Assembly (NCBI GenBank): GCA_950097015.1
Contig: CATNEN010000038.1
Location: 9,000,001-9,064,000, forward strand
Length of the DNA stretch: 64,000 nt
Direction: 5' to 3'
Source of the DNA: Macrostomum hystrix
Taxonomy: Eukaryota; Platyhelminthes; Macrostomidae
Made by a program: the position numbers and the translations under genes. This document shows positions 1 to 12,600 of this stretch, piece after piece. The notes beneath the pieces were generated by a model. The model saw nothing but the letters and a program-made list of their open reading frames with translations, did not search any database and was not told where the DNA came from. How positions within the stretch are numbered: the stretch's first letter is position 1; the number at the start of each line of letters is the position of its first letter.

Positions 1-410
1 ATCCAGAATCTAACATCCCAATCCAGAATCCAACATCTCAATCTAGAATATAAAATCCGAAACTAGACACAGAAATCCCTATCTAGAATCTGAAATGCCA
101 AACATGAAATCCCTAACTAGAGTCAGAAATCCCTATCTAGAGTCAGAAATCCCTACCTAGACACGGAAATCCCAATCCAGAATCTATAATCCCAATCTAG
201 AATATAGAATCCCAATCCAGAATCTAGAATCCCAATCCAGAATCTAGAATCCCAATCCAGAATCTAGAATCCCAATCCTGAATCTAAAATCCCAATCCAG
301 AATCTAGAATCCCAATCCAGAATCTAAAATCCCAATCCAGATTCTAAAATCCGAAACTAGATACAGAAGTCCCTATCTAAAATCAAAAATTGCATTTTAA
401 ACACAGAAAG
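1..410. repeat. minisatellite, about 20-bp unit, degenerate
   Basis: Unit AATCCCAATCCAGAATCTAG with many substitutions. It lies in the intron that precedes the first visible SLC4 exon and runs off the left edge. Confidence 0.85.
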
Positions 411-618
411 CCCAACCTAGACACAGGAGTTCTGATCACCAAGAATCAGAAATCCTGACCTAGCTTTCAAAATTCATTTTTAAATAATAATTTCGATTCA
501 ATATATATTTAATTAGCAATCTATACTCGAACAATATTAAATTCCATAAGTGCAGTATGAAACTTTTCTAATGAATATAAAATTAATCAGAAAATTATTA
601 AACAATTTTTTTTCTCAG

Positions 619-3600
619 TTCATTCGAAGACGTCTTTTGCACACAGATCCCAACTCGACGGACCCGTCCGCTCGCGTCCAGTTTCTGCTGGGCAATCTGG
701 ACGATGACGGAGAAGCCGGCGACGAGATGGAGGTGCACCCGATTTTCTGCGAGATGGACGAGCTGTTCAAATCCGACTCGAATGGTGAGTTAAGAGCCTG
801 CGACCCATTCCCCATCCCATAATCCCATTCCCCATCCCATATTCCAATTCCCCATCCCATACTCCGATTCCCCATCTCACACTCCTATTCCCCATCTCAC
901 ACTCCAATTCCCCATCCCATACTCCAATTCCACATCCCGCACTCCCATTCCCCATCCCACACTCCGATTCCCCATCCCATACTCCAATTCCCCATCCCAT
1001 ACTCCAATTCCCCATCCCATACTCTAATTCCCCATCCCATACTCCAATTCCCCATCCCATACTCCAATTCCTTATCCCATACTCCCATTCCACATCCCAC
1101 ACTTCCATTCCCCATCCCACACTACGATTTCCCATCCCATACTCCAATTTCCCAACCCATACTCCAATTCCCCATCCCATACTCCAATTCCCCATCCCAT
1201 ACTCCAATTCCCCATCCCATACTCCAATTCCCCATCCCATACTCCAATTCCCCAACCCATACTCCAATTGCCCATCCCATACTCCAATTCCCCATCCCAT
1301 ACTCCAATTCCCCAACCCATACTCCAATTGCCCATCCCATACTCCAATTCCCCAACCCATACTCCAATTGCCCATCCCATACTCCAATTCCCCATCCCAT
1401 ACTCCAATTTCCCAACCCATACTCCAATTCCCCATCCCATACTCCAATTCCCCATCCCATACTCCAATTCCCCATCCCATACTCCAATTCCCCATCCCAT
1501 ACTCCAATTCCCCAACCCATACTCCAATTGCCCATCCCATACTCCAATTCCCCATCCCATACTCCAATTCCCATCCCACACTCCATTTCCCCATCCCATA
1601 CTCCAATTCCCCATCCCATACTCCAATTCCCCATCCCATACAACAATTCCCCAACCCATACTCCAATTCCCCATCCCATACAACAATTCCCCATCCCATA
1701 ATCCATTTCTTATACGATTTTCACTCGGAAACCACAATCCCTTTTCGCCAACAGTTTAATTCTCAGAAATCCTATTTAGCTTCCCCTTTTCTCTCGAATG
1801 TCGACTGTCTGGATTAGTTTCACTGAATCTGAAAATTTAATGACTTGCCGAGTCCGGACTTCGGACAGGACTGGCCTGACCTGATGAAGAATGGGTTTTA
1901 GAAAGGGATTTTTATGTCTGAGAAAGGGACAAATTTCTCTGACTTCACATCTGGGTAGCTGTGGACTTTTGAAACCGTAGTTAGTATTTAAATAGATAGA
2001 TAGATGTATGTACTCAAATGAGCTCATGCATTCCAGCGCGGCGAATTGTATGACTCTGTTCCCTGATAATCTCGATTCGCCAAATGATTATTCCCATCAG
2101 AGTTGGGCTCGCGAAAGTTTTTATGAACAGAGCAGCCGGGTCTTATCGAGTTTGCTATCGATCGCTGGGAGACTGAGATATATCTGGGACTTGGATTCGT
2201 GAGAAAAAAATGATTTGCGAGTCACGGGCTGCACTTTTACTAAAGGGCCGAGTGAGATTCTTCCAGTCAAGCGCCAGCCAACCTTCGCTACTCACGCACG
2301 ACCAGCTCATTTCCTGGAACTGATGAAGCCGCCTGCAGCCTTGGGTGGGAGATTGCTCAGCCTTGCTTCCAATTCACCTGGCTTTGAACTGCGCTCAGCA
2401 GATACTAGATAGAGAAGGCGAGGAGAGGGAGAGAAGGCGAGGAGAGGGAGAGAAGGCGAGGAGAGGGAGAGAAGGCGAGGAGAGGGAGAGAAGGCGAGGA
2501 GAGGGAGAGAAGACGTGGAGAGGGAGAGAAGGCGAGGAGAAGGAGAGAAGGCGAGGAGAAGGAGAGAAGGCGAGGAGAAGGAGAGAAGGCGAGGAGGGGG
2601 AGAGAAGGCGAGTAGGAGAGGGAGAGAAGACTTGGAGAGGGAGAGAAGGCGAGGAGAGGGAGAGAAGGCGAGTAGGAGAGGGAGAGAAGACTTGGAGAGG
2701 GAGAGAAGGCGAGGAGAGGGAGAGAAGGCGAGGAGAGGGAGAGAAGGCGAGGAGAAGGAGAGAAGGCGACGAGAAGGAGAGAAGGCGAGGAGAGGGACTG
2801 CGAGGAGAGGGAGAGAAGGCGAGGAGAGGGAGAGAAGGCGAGGAGGAGAGGGAGAGAAGGCGAGTAGGAGAGGGAGAGAAGACGTGGAGAAGGAGAGAAG
2901 GCGAGGAGAGGGAGAGAAGGCGAGGAGAGGGAGAGAAGGCGAGGAGAGGGAGAGAAGGCGAGGAGAGGGAGAGAAGGTGAGGAGAGGGAGAGAAGGCGAG
3001 TTGATGGAGAGAAGGTGAGGAGAGGGAGAGAAGGTGAGTAGGAGAGGGAGAGAAGGCGAGTTGATGGAGAGAAGGTGAGGAGAGGGAGAGAAGGTGAGTA
3101 GGAGAGGGAGAGAAGGCGAGTTGATGGAGAGAAGGTGAGGAGAGGGAGAGAAGGTGAGTAGGAGAGGGAGAGAAGGCGAGTTGATGGAGAGAAGGTGAGG
3201 AGAGGGAGAGAAGGTGAGTAGGAGAGGGAGAGAAGGCGAGTTGATAGAGAGAAGGTGAGGAGAGGGAGAGAAGGTGAGTAGGAGAGGGAGAGAAGACGTG
3301 GAGAGGGAGAGAAGCCGAGTTGATGGAGAGAAGGTGATGAGAGGGAGAGAAGGTGAGTAGGAGAGGGAGAGAAGCCGAGTTGATGGAGAGAAGGTGAGGA
3401 GAGGGAGAGAAGGTGAGGAGAGGGAGAGAAGGTGAGGAGAGGGAGAGAAGGCTGATGGTGGATTGATAAACTCGCACTCAGAATTAGCATTAACTATCTG
3501 GATAATCCGAGCGCTTCAATCGCCAGCCCGATCCATTGCACAGGCGAGCTGCAGTGGCGCGAGACCGCCCGTTGGATCAAGTTCGAGGAGGATGTCGAAG

Positions 3601-6600
3601 AAGGCGGCGAGCGCTGGTCGAAGCCGCACGTGGCCACGCTGAGTCTGTTCTCACTGTTCGAGGTTCGCAACTCGATTCACTGCGGTGAGCATCCCATGAT
3701 ACTACCTAAGGTGTATTGCAGGCTGGGTAGAGCCCAGACAGAGAACGAGTATCTGACAGTGGGAAATTAGGATTTGACTGAGGGAAGTGAGGATCAGACT
3801 TTGAGTAGTGAGGATCACACTTTGAGTAGTGAGGATCTGACTGTATAAAATAAAATTTTCCACTGCAGGCGAGATTCTACTGGACTGCGAGGGCCAGACG
3901 ATGGAGGCCATCAGCGAGCTGCTAACCGAGCGGCTCATCAACACTGGAAAGCTGCACGAGTCCCAGCAGGCCGCTGTTGCCGACGTCTTGCTGAAGCGGC
4001 ACAGCCACCTGTACGAGAGAAAGGCGCGCGGCGGCTCCCACCTGGGAGCGAAAATTCGCAGCTTCGCCGATATAGGGAGGAAACTATCTTCCAGGGATCT
4101 GGAGAAGGGTGAGCGACCCCTCCCTCTACAAACCCTTGCAGACCCCTCCCTCCCCACAAACCCTTGCTGACCCCTCCGTCACCCCAAAAACCCTTGCAGA
4201 CCCCTCCCTCCCCACAAACCCTTGCTGACCCCTCCGTCCCTCACAAACCCTTGCAGACCCCTCCCTCCCCACAAACCCTTGCTGACCCCTCCCTCCCCAC
4301 AAACCCTTGCTGACCCCTCCCTCCCCACAAACCCTTGCAGACCCCTCCCTCCCCACAAACCCTTGCTGACCCCTCCCTCCCCACAAACCCTTGCTGACCC
4401 CTCCGTCCCCCCAAAAACCCTTGCAGACCCCTCCGGCACCCCAAAAACCGTTGCAGACCCCTCCCTCCCCACAAACCCTTGCTGACCCCTCCGTCCCTCC
4501 ACAAACCCTTGCAGGCCCCTCCCTCCCCACAAACCCTTGCTGACCCCTCCCTCCCCACAAACCCTTGCAGACCCCTCCCTCCCCACAAACCCTTGCAGAC
4601 CCCTCCCTCCCCACAAACCCTTGCAGACCCCTCCCTCCCCACAAACCCATGCAGACCCCTCCGTCCCTCCACAAACCGATGCAGACCCCTCCGTCCCTCC
4701 ACAAACCCTTGCAGAGCCCTCGGGCCACGCACTGAGCAGCCGCGCCGACCTGGCGGCTGGCGAGGATTCCCCGGATCTGCACCCCAGCGGCAGCGGTCAC
4801 AAGTTCGATCAGCACTTTATGAAAAAAATTCCACTCGGCGCCGAGACTTCCAACATCCTGGTGGGCAGCACGGACTTCCTTGACCGCAACCTCACCGTCT
4901 TCATCCGCCTACGCACTGCCGTGGTGCTCGGCGACATCACGGAGGTCCCGGTGCCGACTCGATTCATCTACATCCTTCTGGGACCCCCAGGCCAGAGTGC
5001 CCACTTTCACGAGATGGGCCGCAGCATGGCTACGCTGATGTCGGACGAGATATTTCACGACGTCGCCTACTTGGCCAAGTGCAAAGTGAGGCTGCAGGGT
5101 TGTCCCTCCATTTGGGGTGGGGTTGTGTCCCTCCATTTCTGTTTTGCGTGTTCTGTGTTCGTCAATCCTGATTGGCTGACAGCGGTCAAGCTGTCGCTAT
5201 TTTTAGTAACATTTTTAGTAAAATTTTCTCAACCCAAAGCCCAATCACGTGACTGACCACAGCCAATAGAATTTCGATGGCCCTCAACCTCCATTAGGGG
5301 GTGAGTGGCAGAGCGGTCTATCGCGTTTGGTGCCCGATTTGGTGCCCTGAGCTCGATTCTGCGGCAAGGCCACATTCATTGATTATTTACCATATTCCAA
5401 AGTTTTTTCTATTTTTTTCAGCTACTTTCTGAGTGGGCAAGACTATCCATTTTACTTTCAGAATTTCCTGACAGAAGTTAAGAGAAGGATCCGAAATCCC
5501 ATTATCAGTCGTGGAGATTGCTAATGACTGTTCCCTCTTAGAAATTTTAAGTTTTGTTTCTTGTATCTCTCTCTCTTTTTGTTTTCTTGTTCGTTAAAGG
5601 AACGAAATAGCAAAGAATGAGAGATGGGGACGACTTGACCATTGCCGTTTGCTGTGCAAGGATCTACCATCATGTACAGCGCTGTATGCGATTCTTCCCT
5701 GTGGGATGTGAAAGACAGAAACAGAGGCCGTAACAGCTAGAGGCAAGAAAAGATTATTGACCGAGTTTTCCAACGTACGACTTTGCATTCACTCTAGCCT
5801 CTGGTTCGATCCATTTTTCAGCGCTAGCAGTTGACACACGGCCTTGGTGGCTGCCGCTGCACTTCTGCGATCCGCTTTGTTAGATTGCTTTCTAAGAAGA
5901 AATTTGAGAATAGAACAGTGGGAGATTTGAGGATAGAACAGTGGGAGATTTGAGGATAGACAGTGGGAGATTTGAGAATAGAACAGTGGGAGATTTGAGG
6001 ATAGAACAGTGGGAGATTTGAGAATAGACAGTGGGAGATTTGAGGATAGAACAGTGGGAGATTTGAGAATAGACAGTGGGAGATTTGAGGATAGAACATT
6101 GAGAGTTTGAGGATAGAACAGTGGGAGATTTGAAGATAGAACAGTGGGTGATTTGAGAATAGACAGTGGGAGATTTGAGGATAGAACATTGAGAGTTTGA
6201 GGATAGAACAGTGGGAGATTTGAGAATAGACAGTGGGAGATTTGAGAATAGACAGTGGGAGATTTGAGGATAGAACAGTGGGAGATTTGAGGATAGACAG
6301 TGGGAGATTTGAGGATAGAACAGTGGGAGATTTGAGAATAGACAGTGGGAGATTTGAGGATAGAACAGTGGGAGATTTGAGGATAGACAGTGGGAGATTT
6401 GAGGATAGAACAGTGGGAGATTTGAGAATAGACAGTGGGAGATTTGAGGATAGAACAGTGGGAGATTTGAGGTTAGAACAGTGGGGATTTGAGGATAGAA
6501 CAGAGGGGATTTGAGGATAGAACAGTGAGTGATTTGAGGATAGAGCAGTGGGAGATTTGAGGATAGTGCAGTGAGGGATTTGAGTATAAAACATTGAAGA

Positions 6601-9600
6601 ATGAATTAGATATGTGGCCGTGAGGGATTTGGGAAGTCAATGGTCGGCAGTTAAGCCGCTGACATGTGAAGCTGAAGTTAGTAATAAAAAGTGATTTGTT
6701 CTGTCACGCAAGTCACGTCGGGCTTTCTTGACTGACATTCTTACAATATTCCCTAACTGCGATTCTATTAGTATAAGGCAGCGAATTAGAAATGTTCTTG
6801 ATCGAACATCCATTTTTTATATTGATTTAGTTCTTGGCCTTCTTAATCTTGGAAGGAGATTGGATAAGGCACGCTTGCAGATTTGATGGCGGGTAGAAAT
6901 ATAACTTTAAAATTGGCTAGACAGGGCAGGAAAATACATGGAGAGAATGGCACAGAATCTTATACAATGGGAAAAAATCCACGAAAAAAGGGTAAAGTTG
7001 TTAAGAATAAGGTAAAATTCTCAAAATGGGGTAGAATCCTGGAGAATGGAGAAGAATCTCAGACAACGGGGAAGAATACTCGACAATGGGGTAGAATTAT
7101 CAAGAATTCGGTAGAATCCTCGAGAGTGGGGTAGAATCCTCGAGAGTGGGGTAGAATCCTCGAGAGTGGGGTAGAATCCTCGAGAGTGGGGTAGAATCCT
7201 CGAGAGTGGGGTAGAATCCTCGAGAGTGGGGTAGAATCCTCGAGAGTGGGGTAGAATCCTCGAGAGTGGGGTAGAATCCTCGAGAGTGGGGTAGAATCCT
7301 CAAGAATGGGGTAGAATCCTGAATCTAATAGCGTAAAATCCTGGGTACTGGGAAAGAATCCTTGAGGATGGGGAAGAATCCTTGAGGATGGGGAAGAATC
7401 CTTGAGGTTGGGAAAGAATCCTTGAGGATGGGGAAGAATCCTTGAGGATGGGGAAGAATCCTTGAGGTTGGGAAAGAATCCTTGAGGATGGGAAAGAATC
7501 CTTGAGGATGGGGAAGAATCCTTGAGGTTGGGGAAGAATCCTTGAGGATGGGGAAGAATCCTTGAGGTTGGGGAAGAATCCTTGAGGATGGGGAAGAATC
7601 CTTGAGGATGGGGAAGAATCCTTGAGGTTGGGAAAGAATCCTTGAGGATGGGGAAGAATCCTTGAGGATGGGGAAGAATCCTTGACGAAGAGGAGCAGAG
7701 TTTGGTAATTCAAAAGCTATTTAGGATCCATTGTACTCACTGCAGCTCACACGCCTTGCTGAACATCCCGCAGGACGACCTGCTGTCGGGCGTTGACGAG
7801 TTTCTGAAGTCCTGCACGGTGCTGCCGCCAAACGAGTGGGACCCGTCGATTCGCATCGAGCCGCCCAAGGAGGTGCCCTCGCAGGAGCCGCGCAAGCTGG
7901 GCAGCCTGGCCAACGCCTCCGCCGCTGCTGGACTCGGTGAGTCCTGGGTGACATCATCCATGCATTTCCACCCCTGCATCTCTGCCTCCCTGCATCTCTC
8001 CCTCCGTGCATTTCTTCCTCCCTGCATCTCTCCCTCCCTGCATCTCTCCCTCCCTGCATCTCTCTCTCCATGCATTGATTCATCCCTGCATTTCTTCCTC
8101 CCTGCATCTCTCCCTCCCTGCATCTCTCCCTCCCTGCATCTCTACCTCCCTGCATATATCCCTCCCTGCATATCTCCCTCCCTGCATCTCTCCCTCCCTG
8201 CATCGCTCCCTTTTCTTTCATATAACTCTCCCTGCATCTCCCCCTCCCTGCATCCCATCCTCCTTGCATCTCCCCTCGCTGCATCTCTACCCCAGCTGAC
8301 TCGCATTTTCTCCCCATCGACCAGACCACGGCGCAGGCGGTGCAGGTGCAGAAGGCCAAGCAGCCTCTGGCGCAGCCTCGGCCGGAGCATCGGCCACGAC
8401 GGCAGCAGCGGGCGCCGCAAATGTAGCCGACGGAGGCGAAAGCGGTGGGGGAGGCGGCGGCGGCGGAGGAGGCGGGGGTGGGGGAGGCAACGGCGACCCC
8501 GAGGGTGACGGAGGTCACGGCTCGGATCCTGCGCTGATGATGACTGGCCGGCTGTTCGGCGGTCTCATCTTGGACGTGAAGCGCAAGGCTCCGTTCTACC
8601 TATCCGACTTTCGCGACGCCCTCCACATGCAGTCGGTGGGAGCCCTGCTGTTCCTGTACTTCGCCTGCCTGACTCCAATCATCACGTTCGGCGGCCTGCT
8701 GGTCGACGCCACTGAGGGCCACCTGGGCGCCATCGAGTCCATCTTGTCTGGCGCCGTGTGCGGCATCTCCTACGCGCTGTTCTCCGGCCAGCCGCTGACG
8801 ATTCTGGGTGAGCTGGAGCTCAGGGCCTGGACTTTCAGGAGCTCAGGGTCTGGGAGTTCAGGAGTTCAGGGTCTGGGAGTTCAGGAGTTCAGGGTCTGGG
8901 AGTTCAGGAGCTCAGGGTCTGGGAGTTCAGGAGCTCAGGGTCTGGGAGTTCAGGAGCTCAGCGTCTGGGAGTTCAGAATTTAGGGTCTGGGAGTTCAGGA
9001 GCTCAGGGTCTGGGAGTTCAGGAGCTCAGGGTCTGGGAGTTCAGGAGCTCAGCGTCTGGGAGTTCAGGAGTTCAGGGTCTGGGAGTTCAGGAGCTCAGGG
9101 TCTGGGAGTTCAGGAGTTCAGGGTCTGGGAGTTCAGGAGCTCAAGTAAACTAAGCAACAGAATCATTGTCACCAACCCAGGCTCCACCGGACCCGTCCTT
9201 GTCTTCGAGACAATCGTATTCAAAATGTGCAAAGACCGCGACTGGGACTACCTGAGCTTCCGCATGTGGATCGGCTTGTACATCTGCTTCATCCTGCTGC
9301 TGTTCGTGGCCTTTGATCTCAGCGCTCTGGTCAAGTGAGTGCACTTTTATGAGCAATTATTTTAGCTCTGAACAGTTAGTAACTCAAAAAATGAGTACTG
9401 TACAGAGTGTGACTCAAATTAACGAGTACAGTACAGTGAGTGACTGAAACGATGAGTACAGCACAGTGAGTGACTGAAACGATGAGAACAGCACAGTGAG
9501 TGACTGAAATAGTGAGTACTGTACAGTGAGTGACTGAAACGATGAGTACAGTACAGTGAGTGACTGAAACGATGAGTACAGCTCAGTGAGTAACTGAAAC

Positions 9601-12600
9601 AATGAGTACTGTACAGTGAGTGACTGAAACGATGAGTACAGTACAGTGAGTGACTGAAACGATGAGTAAAGTACAGTGAGTGACTGAAACGATGAGTAAA
9701 GTACAGTGAGTGACTGAAATAATGAGTACTGTACAGTCCTACTAGAAGCCATCGTGACGCAACCGCAGGTACATCACCCGCTTCACGGAGGAGTCATTCG
9801 CGGGCCTGATCGCTCTGATCTTCATAGTGGAGGCCATTAGCAAGCTGTTATTCATCGCAAAGCAGTACCCGGTGAACCGCGGCTGGAGCCCGACCTACAC
9901 CACCGACTTCAACTGCGGCTGCCATCGGAAATCGACGGTCAACGAAAGCAACTGGAAGCCGCTGCAGCCGGGCCAGCACCTGCGGGTGCCAAGCTTCATG
10001 CCCAACGGCTCGGCTCAGTACTTTGCCAACTACTCCGGCTTCAAGTACTTCGCCTGGGGCTGGTACGAGACCAAGCTGGCCTGCCAGAACAATCAGGGCG
10101 AATGGCGAGGCTCCGGCTGCGACGGCTATTTCGTGCCTGACGTGTTCTTCTTCTCCTGCCTGCTTTTCATTGGCACCTTCTGCATCAGCTACGGCCTGAA
10201 GCTGATGCGCAACTCGTGCTTCTTTCCTAACCGGGTAGGGCTTCGCTGTACTTTCCGTAGCCGGAGCCGTAGCGGTAGCCATAGCCGTAGCCATAGCCGT
10301 AGTTGTAGCCGTAGCCTTAGCCGTAGCGGTAGCCATAGCCGTAGCCATAGCGGTAGCCATAGCCGTAGCTGTAGCCGTAGCCGTAGCCATAGCGGTAGCC
10401 ATAGCCGTAGCCATAGCCGTAGCTGTAGCCGTAGCCGTAGCTGTAGCCGTAGCCGTAGCTAGAGCCGTAGCCGTAGCGGTAGCCATAGCCGTAGCCATAG
10501 CCGTAGCTGTAGCCGTAACCGTAGCCGTAGCCATAGCTGTAGCCGTAGCCGTAGCTAGAGCCGTAGCCGGAGCCGTTGCTGAATACCTAGCCATAGCCGT
10601 AGCCATTGTCGTAGACGTAGACGGAGCCAAAGACGTAGCCGTAGCCGTAGCCGAAGCCGTAGCCATAGACGTAGCCTTAGTCATAGACGTAGACGTAGCC
10701 GTAGACGAAGCAGTAGACATAGCTATAGCTGAAATATTTATACGGAGCTGCTATTAGGCGTAGCGGTAGCCGTATCCGTAGCTGTAGCCCGTATCATAGC
10801 CGTAGCCGTAGCCGTAGCAATAGCCATAGCCGTAGCTGCAGCAGTAAATAAAACTCTTCCACAACGCCAGGTGCGTTCAACCATCAGCGATTTCGCCGTG
10901 ATGCTGGCCATCGTGGCCATGACTGGCGCTGACATGGCCCTTGGCCTGCACACGCCGAAGCTGAATGTGCCGGAGGCCTTCGAGCCGACGCTTGGCTACG
11001 CCGCCCGCGGCTGGCTCATCAAGCCGCTGGGCAATCGCGGCCAGAATCCCTGGTACACCATCGTGCTGGCCTTCTTCCCGGCCCTCCTAGCCACCATCCT
11101 GATCTTCATGGACCAGCAGATCACGGCTGTCATCATCAACCGGAAGGAGAACAAGCTGAAGAAGGGCAAGGGCTACCACCTGGACCTGCTGGTTGTGGCC
11201 CTGCTGGTTGGAGTCAACTCAGTACTGGGCATTCCCTGGTTCGTGGCGGCCACCGTGCTCTCCATCAATCACGTGATCTCGCTGAAGATCGAGAGTGAGT
11301 CGACCGCGCCGGGCGAGAGGCCCAAATTCCTTGGCTGCCGGTAAGATGGGATCTGAGATGGGATCTGAGATGGGATCTGAGATGGGATCTGAGATGGGAT
11401 CTGAGATGGGATCTGAGATGGGATCTGAAACGGGATCTGAAACGGGATCTGAAACGGGATCTGAGACGGGATCTGAGATGGGATCTGAGATGGGATCTGA
11501 GATGGGATCTGAGATGGGATCTGAGATGGGATCTGAGATGGGATCTGAGATGGGATCTGAGATGGGATCTGAGATGGGATCTGAGATGGGATCTGAGATG
11601 GGATCTGAGATGGGATCTGAGATGGGATCTGAAACGGGATCTGAAACGGGATCTGAGTTGGGATCTGAGACGGGATCTGAGATGGGATCTGAGATGGGAT
11701 CTGAGATGGGATCTGAGATGGGATCTGAAACGGGATCTGAGATGGGATCTGAGATGGGATCTGAGATGGGATCTGAGATGGGATCTGAGATGGGATCTGA
11801 GATATGGGATCTGAGATGAGATCTGAGATGGGATCTGAGACGGGATCTGAGATGGGTCTGAGACGGGATCTGAGATGGGATCTGAGACAGGATCTGAGAT
11901 GGGACCTGAGATGAGATCTGAGATGGGATCTGAGATGGGATGAAATCGGATGGAAATGGATCTAAGATAGGATTTGAGATGAGATCTTCTTATGAGATCT
12001 TGGAAGGGTGTGAGATGGGATCTGAGATGGGATTCGAGATGCGATCTGAGTGGGCATCTATCTCATATGACCAATATTCCTAAAAAATCCCTAATTCTCC
12101 AGGGAGAACCGTCTAACTGGCTTCGTCATCTTCCTCCTGATCGGCCTGTCGGTGTTCATGACTCGAGTCCTGAAGCACATCCCGATGCCGGTACTGTACG
12201 GGGTGTTTCTGTACATGGGCATCTCCTCGCTGAACGGCCTGCATCTAGTGCAGCGGACTCTGCTGTTCTTCATGCCGCAGAAATACCAGCCGGACTACAT
12301 CTTCCTTAGGTAAGCTCCGCCATCTATTACTTTGCTTAGCAGCCTACTGATGCGATCGGTCAGTAGTCTGAAACGCATTTTCTATTCCTTGTTTATTTTA
12401 TTTAAGTGGTACCTGTAAAACAAATTTTCCTTTTAAAATGGATAACTCAAATCAATCAATCAATAATCCTCTAGGAATGTATCCTAGGAAACAATGAGGC
12501 CTTTCTCAAATATATCGACAATATATGGCTCTCGTAAACTGCTCTCGACTGCTAGCAATAAATAACTGTCTAGTAAAGTGCTTACCACTCGTCTTTCCCT

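Noticed and set aside
2345-3490. Long Glu/Arg-rich and Ser/Pro/Leu-rich frames on both strands
   Set aside because: Periodicity of the purine array in SLC4 intron 1.
5295-5370. Functional tRNA gene
   Set aside because: A and B boxes are present, but there is no acceptor-stem pairing and the flanks match the SINE family.
10239-10720. Arg/Ser-rich frame (SRSRSHS) resembling an SR domain
   Set aside because: Translation of the GTAGCC hexamer array within SLC4 intron 8.
11295-11819. GSEM repeat frame that continues from SLC4 exon 9
   Set aside because: Read-through into intron 9; the GTAAGA donor at 11341 and the downstream acceptor restore the family sequence exactly.
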